A program made the translations under genes and the position numbers. Positions 1-5,230 of a stretch of 5,426 nt of DNA are shown one piece after another (position 1 is the first letter of the stretch; each line of letters opens with the position of its first letter). This DNA comes from Chloroflexota bacterium (lineage in GTDB: Bacteria > Chloroflexota > Anaerolineae > J102). The stretch lies in contig JAJRXO010000205.1 of assembly GCA_024276255.1 (NCBI GenBank), positions 1-5,426 on the forward strand, in the 5' to 3' direction. Under the pieces are notes generated by a model that made no database searches, was not told the DNA's origin, and worked only from the letters and a program-made list of their open reading frames with translations.

Positions 1-1321
1 AGGCGTTGGGATCGAGGATGCCGCTACGCACCAGGTCGCTGAGCCGGCGATAGGCGCTGCGCGTGGTCAGCAGGCGCCCCTGTTTTTCTTCGTACTCCAG
101 GGCAGCCCGGGAGCGCCCCACCAGGTTCAAACGCTTGAGCAGGCCGCTGATGGTGGTGGCCTGCACCAGCAAGGTAAACAGCACCACGCCGAAGGTCATA
201 TTGATCAGCAAGCCGCGGGCCGGCACCGAGCGGCCCAGGCTGAGCACCAGCGCCAAGCTGACCGCGCCCCGCAATCCGCCCCAGAACAGGACGTGTTGGA
301 ACGAGCGCGAGAGGTGTCCGCCAGCAACGCGATAGACGGCCGAGAGGCCGTACACCGAAACCGCACGTGCCAACACAACCGCGCCCACAGCAACGGCAAT
401 GGGCACGGCGGCATCGATGAGACCGGCAAATTCCACCTGCATGCCGATGAGCACAAAAACAATACTGTTGGCCAGAAAAGCCACATATTCCCAAAAATTA
501 TTCAGGTTGGTGCGTGATGATGGCGACAGGGTGTCGCCACTACGCGTGCCGATGACAATGCCAGCCACCACCACCGCCAATACACCGCTGAGATGGAACT
601 GCTCGGCCACGATATAAGTGCCGTAAGCAACGATGGTGGTGAGTGTGGTCTCGATCAGGTGATCGTCCACCAGGGCCAGGAGACGATCGGTCAGTGTGCC
701 CACAACCAGGCCAATGACCACCCCCCCGATGGCGACCTTCAGGAACTCGTAAATGCCGTCGATAATGACAAGACCGATGCCATTCTGGAATGCATCAGTC
801 TGCGAACCAAACAGCAGACCGAGGATGATATGAAACACAACGATGGTGGTGCCGTCGTTGAGCAAGCTCTCGCTTTCCACCAGGGTCGCCAGGGGCTTGG
901 GCGCGCCCAGCACCTTGAACAACGATACAACGGCCACAGGGTCGGTAGCAGCGATCAGGGAACCGAACAACATGGCTGTACGCCAATCCAGCATGCCTAT
1001 CAGGCCCAGCACAGCGGCAACGATCAAAGTCACCAATATGACGCCGGGAATGGCAAACAACAGCACAACCAGCAATACACGGCGCAGATGTGTCAGATCG
1101 ATGTGCAGGGCTGCTTCGAACACCAGCGGCGGCAAGAAAATCAGCAGGATGATCTCGGGGGTGAGCTCCAGCCGCAACACCGACTGAAACGAGAGAAACA
1201 GCCCCACCAACACCAGCACGACGGTATAGGGCATGCGCACACGCTGCGCTACCATGGCCACAACCGAAACCAGGAGCAGCAGCTCGATAATGGTAATCTC
1301 AACGTTCAGAAATGAATCCAC
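1..1321 (-). CDS. Na+/H+ antiporter, CPA1/NhaP family (C-terminus beyond window)
   Basis: A polytopic inner-membrane protein predicted to exchange Na+ (or K+) for H+, for pH and salt homeostasis. The frame is open from a GTG at 1321-1319 to the left edge, giving 440 residues. Visible family motifs are FLPPLVFEAALHIDL (62-76), ATDPVAVV (125-132, the unwound-helix region), ESLLNDG (151-157, with the N155-D156 ion-binding pair of electroneutral CPA1 exchangers), FLANSIVFVLIGMQ (302-315) and WGGLRGAVSLAL (367-378). Hydrophobic helices alternate throughout. From about residue 400 the chain becomes charged and cytosolic and is cut by the window. The GTG start follows an in-frame TAA two codons upstream and gives the usual short N-terminus before the first helix. 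Its ribosome-binding site is weak (AGG about 7 nt upstream). Family assignment is secure. The transported ion and any C-terminal regulatory domain cannot be read here. It is transcribed divergently from dnaK. Confidence 0.95.
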   Translation of the reverse strand, partial: MDSFLNVEITIIELLLLVSVVAMVAQRVRMPYTVVLVLVGLFLSFQSVLRLELTPEIILLIFLPPLVFEAALHIDLTHLRRVLLVVLLFAIPGVILVTLIVAAVLGLIGMLDWRTAMLFGSLIAATDPVAVVSLFKVLGAPKPLATLVESESLLNDGTTIVVFHIILGLLFGSQTDAFQNGIGLVIIDGIYEFLKVAIGGVVIGLVVGTLTDRLLALVDDHLIETTLTTIVAYGTYIVAEQFHLSGVLAVVVAGIVIGTRSGDTLSPSSRTNLNNFWEYVAFLANSIVFVLIGMQVEFAGLIDAAVPIAVAVGAVVLARAVSVYGLSAVYRVAGGHLSRSFQHVLFWGGLRGAVSLALVLSLGRSVPARGLLINMTFGVVLFTLLVQATTISGLLKRLNLVGRSRAALEYEEKQGRLLTTRSAYRRLSDLVRSGILDPNA

Positions 1322-1391
1322 TGTTTAGCCTGGGCAAAAGGATGAAACAAAACCGGCAAACGAGACTGGCGATACTGGCAGGTTGCTCGTG

Positions 1392-1410
1392 CCGGCTCGG
1401 ATACAGCCGG
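1392..1410. repeat. GC-rich inverted repeat in antiporter leader
   Basis: CCGGCT (1392-1397) pairs with AGCCGG (1405-1410) around a 7-nt loop. No T-run follows on either strand, so it is not an intrinsic terminator. On the - strand it would lie in the 5' leader of the antiporter mRNA if transcription starts near 1441. A role is not shown. Confidence 0.4.
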
Positions 1411-1447
1411 AATCGGCCACGGGGACCTGAGCAGTCCGCTCTTCCAA

Positions 1448-1453
1448 AGTATA
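1448..1453 (-). promoter_or_regulatory. Candidate -10 element for the antiporter gene
   Basis: The - strand reads TATACT, one mismatch from the TATAAT consensus, about 126 bp upstream of the antiporter GTG. The best -35 candidate at 18-bp spacing is TTCCCG, which is poor. This is a -10-like hexamer only, assigned by position and orientation. Confidence 0.25.
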
Positions 1454-1505
1454 CCATGATCCCGACATTCGCGGGAAGGATCAGCCCTCCTGCTGCGCGA
1501 CGCTT

Positions 1506-1552
1506 CATATACTTTGCTAATGCAAACCTAACGTCAGGCATATACTCAGGCA
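1506..1552 (+). promoter_or_regulatory. Candidate dnaK promoter region with repeated TATACT and TCAGGCA
   Basis: CATATACT occurs twice, at 1506-1513 and 1539-1546, exactly 33 bp apart. Each contains a -10-like TATACT. TCAGGCA also occurs twice, at 1534-1540 and 1546-1552, bracketing the second TATACT with a 12-bp period. An inverted repeat TTTGC-TAAT-GCAAA (1513-1526) lies where the -35 region of the second hexamer would be. No TTGACA-like -35 sits at 16-18 bp from either hexamer, so an activator or an alternative sigma factor is possible. If the second hexamer is used, the dnaK leader would be about 110 nt. Confidence 0.35.
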
Positions 1553-1572
1553 CTAACATCAACCTAGATGCA

Positions 1573-1582
1573 TGTGTACACA
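1573..1582. promoter_or_regulatory. Perfect 10-bp palindrome TGTGTACACA, possible operator
   Basis: TGTGTACACA is fully self-complementary and lies about 83 bp upstream of the dnaK start, just downstream of the candidate -10 elements. That is a normal place for a repressor site. A 10-bp palindrome can occur by chance and I do not recognise the cognate regulator. Confidence 0.3.
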
Positions 1583-1583
1583 A

Positions 1584-1611
1584 ACGGGTCATCTGTGCCC
1601 TGTGAACCCGT
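1584..1611 (+). promoter_or_regulatory. Stem-loop in the dnaK leader
   Basis: ACGGGT (1584-1589) pairs with ACCCGT (1606-1611). Two further pairs, CA (1590-1591) with TG (1603-1604), extend the stem across a single bulged A. The loop is about 11 nt. No T-run follows. In the dnaK transcript this would be a 5'-UTR hairpin ending about 40 nt before the ribosome-binding site, possibly a stability or thermosensing element. The pairing is seen; the function is speculative. Confidence 0.3.
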
Positions 1612-1650
1612 GCAACCCAATTTGCAATCATTGAAATGTTTAATCCCCTA

Positions 1651-1657
1651 GAGGAGG
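1651..1657 (+). promoter_or_regulatory. Strong ribosome-binding site of dnaK
   Basis: GAGGAGG ends 8 nt before the ATG at 1666. It is the best Shine-Dalgarno match in the window and fixes the dnaK start. The first codons of dnaK are AT-rich compared with the rest of the gene, which would keep the initiation region unstructured. Confidence 0.9.
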
Positions 1658-1665
1658 TTCTCTGA

Positions 1666-3570
1666 ATGACTAAAATAGTAGGCATTGACCTTGGTACAAC
1701 CAACAGTGTGGTGGCCGTGATGGAAGGCGGCGAAGTAACCGTGATTCCGAATGCAGAAGGCGGTCGCACCACGCCCTCGGTTGTGGCCTTTAATAAAAAC
1801 GGGGAACGGCTGGTAGGCGCGACAGCAAAACGCCAGGCCGTTGTCAACCCCGATAACACGTTTTACTCCATCAAACGGCTCATGGGTCGTCGCATCGATG
1901 ATCCCGAAACCAAACGCACCAAAGAGATGGTATCGTATCGCATTGTTCCGGGATCGCATGACGACGCTCGCGTCGAGGCGCCGGTGATGGGCAAATCGTA
2001 CACCCCCCAGGAGATCAGCGCCATGATCCTGGGCAAGCTGAAAAAGGACGCCGAAGCCTATCTGGGCGAGCCCGTGACGCAGGCCGTGATCACGGTGCCG
2101 GCATACTTTAACGACAGCCAGCGCCAGGCCACGAAAGACGCCGGCAAGATCGCCGGGCTGGAAGTCCTGCGCATCATCAACGAGCCCACGGCGGCGGCCC
2201 TGGCCTATGGCCTCGACAAGAAAAAAGATGAGACGATCCTGGTCTTCGACCTGGGCGGCGGTACGCTCGATGTGTCGGTGCTGGAAGTGGGCGACGGCGT
2301 GATCGAAGTGCGCTCCACTGCTGGCGACACCCACCTGGGCGGCGATGACTGGGACGAGCGCATCGTGCAATGGATCATCGACGAATTCAAGAAAGATCAG
2401 GGCATCGACCTGAGCAATGATCGCCAGGCGCTGCAACGGCTGCGCGAGGCAGCTGAGAAAGCCAAGATCGAGCTATCCAGCGTCAAGGAGACCGAGATCA
2501 ACCTGCCCTTCATCACTGCCGATTCGTCGGGCCCCAAGCACTTGCAGCTCAAGCTCAGTCGCAGCAAATTCGAGCAGATTACCGAAGATCTGGTGCAGCG
2601 CTGCCGCAAGCCGTTCGAACAGGCCCTGCGCGATGCCAACCTGAAAATGGGCGATCTGGATGAGGTCATCCTCGTCGGTGGCTCCACCCGCATGCCCATG
2701 ATCCAGGACCTGGTGCGCAGCATGACGGGCAAAGAGCCCAACAAGAGCGTCAATCCAGACGAGGTCGTGGCCGTCGGCGCCGCGATCCAGGCCGGTGTGC
2801 TCGGCGGCGACGTGAAAGACGTGCTGCTGCTGGATGTGACCCCGCTCAGCCTGGGTGTCGAAACCCTGGGCGGCGTGATGACCGTTCTCATCCCCCGCAA
2901 CACGACCATCCCCACCCGCAAGACCGAGGTGTTCAGCACGGCCGAAGATGGCCAGACCGCCGTCGACATCCATGTGTTGCAGGGTGAGCGCCCCATGGCC
3001 CGTGATAACAAGCTGCTGGGCAACTTCCGCCTGGACGGCATTCCCCCGGCCCCGCGCGGTGTGCCGCAGATCGAAGTCACATTCGACATCGATGCCAACG
3101 GCATCCTCAATGTGACGGCCAAGGATAAAGCCACCGGCAAGGAAACCAGCATCAAGATCACGGCATCCACCAACCTCAGCGAGAGCGAAGTAGAACGCAT
3201 GGTACGCGAGGCCAAAGAGCACGAGCGTGAAGACGAAGAGCGACGCCAGCTGGTGGACGCCCGCAACACGGCCGATGGCGCCATCTACGCCGTAGAAAAG
3301 AGCCTGAGCGAGCTGGGCGACAAAGTACCTGCGAACGAACGCAGTCAGATCGAGACTACCATCAACGATCTGAAAGAAGCCATGAAAGGTGAGGATGCGG
3401 CCCGTATCCGCTCGCTGACCGAACAGTTGCAGCAGGCCAGCTATGCGCTCAGCCAGCAACTGTATCAGAGCCAGCAGGGCGAGGCAGCCTCATCGAATGG
3501 CGGCTCGGCTCCGCAAGGCGAGAGCAGCGGCGAAGAAGACGTGGTCGAAGGCGATTATCGCCCGGCCTGA
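1666..3570 (+). CDS. dnaK: Molecular chaperone DnaK (Hsp70)
   Basis: Cytosolic ATP-dependent chaperone that binds and releases exposed hydrophobic peptide segments, with DnaJ and GrpE as partners. It is 634 aa, a normal full length. The nucleotide-binding domain spans about 1-384, with phosphate-1 motif DLGTTNS (8-14), phosphate-2 motif DLGGGTLD (195-202, including the Thr equivalent to E. coli T199) and adenosine motif VGGSTRMP (337-344). The interdomain linker is DVLLLDVTPLSLG (385-397). The beta-sandwich substrate domain runs to about 505, followed by the helical lid. A Ser/Gly/Glu-rich tail (605-634) ends in EEDVVEGDYRPA. The longer subdomain after KRLMGRR, typical of diderm-type DnaK and absent from many Gram-positive Hsp70s, is present. 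No key residue is missing. First gene of a dnaK-grpE-dnaJ operon. The start is supported by GAGGAGG. Confidence 0.99.
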   Translation: MTKIVGIDLGTTNSVVAVMEGGEVTVIPNAEGGRTTPSVVAFNKNGERLVGATAKRQAVVNPDNTFYSIKRLMGRRIDDPETKRTKEMVSYRIVPGSHDDARVEAPVMGKSYTPQEISAMILGKLKKDAEAYLGEPVTQAVITVPAYFNDSQRQATKDAGKIAGLEVLRIINEPTAAALAYGLDKKKDETILVFDLGGGTLDVSVLEVGDGVIEVRSTAGDTHLGGDDWDERIVQWIIDEFKKDQGIDLSNDRQALQRLREAAEKAKIELSSVKETEINLPFITADSSGPKHLQLKLSRSKFEQITEDLVQRCRKPFEQALRDANLKMGDLDEVILVGGSTRMPMIQDLVRSMTGKEPNKSVNPDEVVAVGAAIQAGVLGGDVKDVLLLDVTPLSLGVETLGGVMTVLIPRNTTIPTRKTEVFSTAEDGQTAVDIHVLQGERPMARDNKLLGNFRLDGIPPAPRGVPQIEVTFDIDANGILNVTAKDKATGKETSIKITASTNLSESEVERMVREAKEHEREDEERRQLVDARNTADGAIYAVEKSLSELGDKVPANERSQIETTINDLKEAMKGEDAARIRSLTEQLQQASYALSQQLYQSQQGEAASSNGGSAPQGESSGEEDVVEGDYRPA

Positions 3571-3593
3571 TCTCACACAACTCATGTTCAGCC

Positions 3594-3620
3594 AAAGGGC
3601 GGGGCCAGTCCCCGCCCTTT
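3594..3620 (+). terminator. Perfect 11-bp hairpin between dnaK and grpE (terminator-like, no U-tract)
   Basis: AAAGGGCGGGG (3594-3604) pairs perfectly with CCCCGCCCTTT (3610-3620) around a CCAGT loop. The hairpin begins 24 nt after the dnaK stop and ends 13 nt before the grpE ATG. It resembles an intrinsic terminator, but the only U residues are the three inside the stem, and GCACAATTCG follows. I infer partial termination or a 3'-end stabiliser that lets dnaK be made in excess over grpE and dnaJ. Full termination is unlikely, because grpE has no other obvious promoter. Confidence 0.7.
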
Positions 3621-3633
3621 GCACAATTCGCTT

Positions 3634-4227
3634 ATGACACATTACGATCCCTGGCGCCGAACGCGCATACCCCGATCACGCAGCGTACGCATCCCCGTGC
3701 GCCGACGTGGTGAAAAAGCGCAACTCCCCATACCGCACCCCGGCCCGCGGCCAAGCGATCAACCTGTGGCCCCGCCGGCCGCTTCACCCCCTGCTGCCCC
3801 GCAAACCCCGCCCCCCAACTGGCAGGAGCGTTACCAGCAGCTGCAAACTGAGGCGGCCAAAACCCGGGAGCGGCTGCAAAAACGCTATGCGGAAGAAACA
3901 AGCCACCAGGTGCAGGAAGTGATCCGCGATTTATTGCCGGTCGTCGATAACCTGCAGGCGGCGCTGGCCCATAGCGACGCCGGCGATCCCGAACAGCTGC
4001 GGCAAGGGGTGGAGTTGACATTGCGCCTGTTTTTAAGCACACTATCCCGGCATGGTGTCACACCCATTGCAGCCCTGGGCCAGCCTTTCGATCCCCGCTA
4101 CCATGAAGCGATAGGCGAGATCGCAGATGCGGATGTGGCCCCCGGCCACGTGGCCCGCGTGCTACAGGAAGGCTATCTGCATCACGATCGTCTGTTACGG
4201 CCGGCCAGGGTATTGATTGCATCCTGA
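3634..4227 (+). CDS. grpE: Nucleotide exchange factor GrpE
   Basis: Cytosolic dimeric co-chaperone that opens the DnaK nucleotide cleft to release ADP. It is 197 aa, within the family range. Residues 62-110 form the long helix and four-helix-bundle part (LLPVVDNLQAAL, 100-111). GVELTLRLFLSTLSRHGV (125-142) and the beta-wing with PFDPRYHEAIGEI (151-163) and EGYLHHDRLLRPARVLIA (179-196) match the GrpE signature. Residues 1-30 are strongly basic (nine Arg, one Lys, two acidic), and 31-61 contain 14 prolines. Most GrpE N-termini are acidic, so this is odd. No Shine-Dalgarno precedes the ATG at 3634. A TTG at 3619 lies inside the upstream hairpin and is less likely. An internal GTG at 3697 would trim 21 residues but also lacks a ribosome-binding site. 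Function is certain; the exact start is less so. Confidence 0.95.
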   Translation: MTHYDPWRRTRIPRSRSVRIPVRRRGEKAQLPIPHPGPRPSDQPVAPPAASPPAAPQTPPPNWQERYQQLQTEAAKTRERLQKRYAEETSHQVQEVIRDLLPVVDNLQAALAHSDAGDPEQLRQGVELTLRLFLSTLSRHGVTPIAALGQPFDPRYHEAIGEIADADVAPGHVARVLQEGYLHHDRLLRPARVLIAS

Positions 4228-4245
4228 ATTTCCGCACGCGTCGCC

Positions 4246-4251
4246 AAGGAG
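4246..4251 (+). promoter_or_regulatory. Ribosome-binding site of dnaJ
   Basis: AAGGAG lies 4 nt before the ATG at 4256. Spacing is short, but it favours this ATG over an in-frame TTG at 4217 that overlaps the grpE end and would add 13 residues ahead of the normal DnaJ start. Confidence 0.75.
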
Positions 4252-4255
4252 AACA

Positions 4256-5230
4256 ATGGAGTACAAGGACTATTACAAAATTCTCGGCGTTCCCAAAAAC
4301 GCCACCGAAAAAGAAATACGCAAAGCATACCGCAAACTGGCGCGCAAATATCATCCCGATGCCAACCCCGGTGACAAAGCAGCCGAAGAACGCTTCAAGG
4401 AGATCAACGAGGCCCACGAGGTGCTTTCAGATCCGGAAAAGCGGGCCAAGTATGATCAATTCGGGGCCCAGTGGCAGAATTTTGCCCAGGGCAATGGCGG
4501 CTCGGTCGATGACTTCTTCCGCCAGTGGGGCGGCGGCAGGCCCCGCGGTGGCACTTACACCCGCACCGTTTCACCGGAAGAATTCAATGAGATGTTCGGC
4601 GGCGGACTGGGCGGCTTTTCGGACTTTTTCGAAAGTCTGTTTGGCATGGGCGCCACCCAGCGGAGGGGGGTTGATCCCTTTGGCGGCCAGCGCAGCCATG
4701 GCCCCCGCACCGCCACCACCCGCGGCCGCGATGTAGAACACCCCCTGGAGATCACGCTGGAAGAAGCCTATCGCGGCACCTCGCGCATCATCCAACTGGA
4801 TGGCGAACGCATTGAAGTCAAGGTGCCGCGCGGGGTCAAGACGGGCTCCCGGGTACGCGTATCCGGCAAGGGAGCACCGGGGCAACGCGGCGGTCAACGC
4901 GGCGATCTGTATCTGCGCGTCAATGTATTGCCCCATCCCCGATTCCGCCGCGAAGGCGATAACCTGCGCCTGAAGCAACCCGTGGATATCTACACCCTGA
5001 TCCTGGGAGGCGAAGTACAGGTATCCACCCTGGATCGCCCGGTGATGCTCAACATCCCCCCCGAAACCCCCAATGGCAAGACCTTCCGACTCAAGGGGCT
5101 GGGCATGCCCAATTTACGACATCCCGATCAACGCGGTGATCTATACGTGGAGGTCAGCGCTCAGTTGCCGCAGCATCTCAGCCCTCGCGAAAAGGAGTTA
5201 TTCGAGGAATTACGGCGTCTGCGCACCTGA
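4256..5230 (+). CDS. dnaJ: DnaJ-type co-chaperone, class II (no zinc finger; CbpA-like)
   Basis: Hsp40 partner that recruits unfolded clients to DnaK and triggers its ATPase. It is 324 aa. The J domain occupies about residues 4-69 (DYYKILGVPKNATEKEIRKA) with the essential HPD at 33-35. A Gly/Phe-rich segment (about 80-145, including MFGGGLGGFSDFFESLFG) follows. Next come two beta-rich C-terminal substrate domains, from HPLEITLEEAYRGT (162-175) and from QPVDIYTLILGGEV (241-254), ending in a charged helix. The four CxxCxGxG zinc-binding repeats of class I DnaJ are absent and there is no cysteine in the protein, so this is class II, like E. coli CbpA and Thermus thermophilus DnaJ. It starts 28 nt after grpE and completes the operon. 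No terminator hairpin is evident after its stop. Chaperone assignment is secure; the dnaJ versus cbpA symbol is a matter of convention. Confidence 0.97.
   Translation: MEYKDYYKILGVPKNATEKEIRKAYRKLARKYHPDANPGDKAAEERFKEINEAHEVLSDPEKRAKYDQFGAQWQNFAQGNGGSVDDFFRQWGGGRPRGGTYTRTVSPEEFNEMFGGGLGGFSDFFESLFGMGATQRRGVDPFGGQRSHGPRTATTRGRDVEHPLEITLEEAYRGTSRIIQLDGERIEVKVPRGVKTGSRVRVSGKGAPGQRGGQRGDLYLRVNVLPHPRFRREGDNLRLKQPVDIYTLILGGEVQVSTLDRPVMLNIPPETPNGKTFRLKGLGMPNLRHPDQRGDLYVEVSAQLPQHLSPREKELFEELRRLRT

Larger units (their letters stand above)
1322..1665. other. Divergent intergenic region, antiporter / dnaK
   Basis: This 344-bp gene-free stretch separates the antiporter start from the dnaK start and must contain both promoters. 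I searched by eye for CIRCE (TTAGCACTC-N9-GAGTGCTAA) and for the HspR HAIR motif (CTTGAGT-N7-ACTCAAG) and found neither. The left part (about 1380-1500) is GC-rich with hairpins. The right part (about 1501-1650) is more AT-rich and holds -10-like hexamers, direct repeats and palindromes, listed separately. Frames open here on either strand lack ribosome-binding sites and family resemblance, so I treat the region as regulatory. Confidence 0.8.

Noticed and set aside
593..1315. A 240-codon + strand frame opposite the antiporter, rich in Gln and His.
   Set aside because: It is the antisense of a clear CPA1 antiporter with all family motifs. The Gln/His/Asn bias is what reversed hydrophobic codons give, and there is no ribosome-binding site or family resemblance.
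1312..1605. A 97-codon + strand frame in the intergenic region, with an LAGC motif like a lipobox.
   Set aside because: It overlaps the antiporter start and the candidate promoters, has no Shine-Dalgarno, and no hydrophobic signal long enough for a lipoprotein.
1631..1650. TTGAAA followed by CCCCTA, like a sigma-32 heat-shock promoter.
   Set aside because: The spacer is only 8 bp instead of about 11-16, and the transcript would start within the ribosome-binding site.
1648..2436. A 262-codon - strand frame covering the dnaK start.
   Set aside because: It is antisense to conserved dnaK codons and lacks features of its own.
2473..3459. A 328-codon - strand frame opposite dnaK (and a 295-codon one at 2397-3284).
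   Set aside because: Long antisense frames are common opposite highly biased GC-rich genes such as dnaK; no motif, ribosome-binding site or independent codon signal.
4217..4255. Upstream TTG start for dnaJ adding 13 residues.
   Set aside because: No ribosome-binding site, it overlaps grpE, and the normal DnaJ N-terminus begins at the ATG at 4256 with AAGGAG before it.
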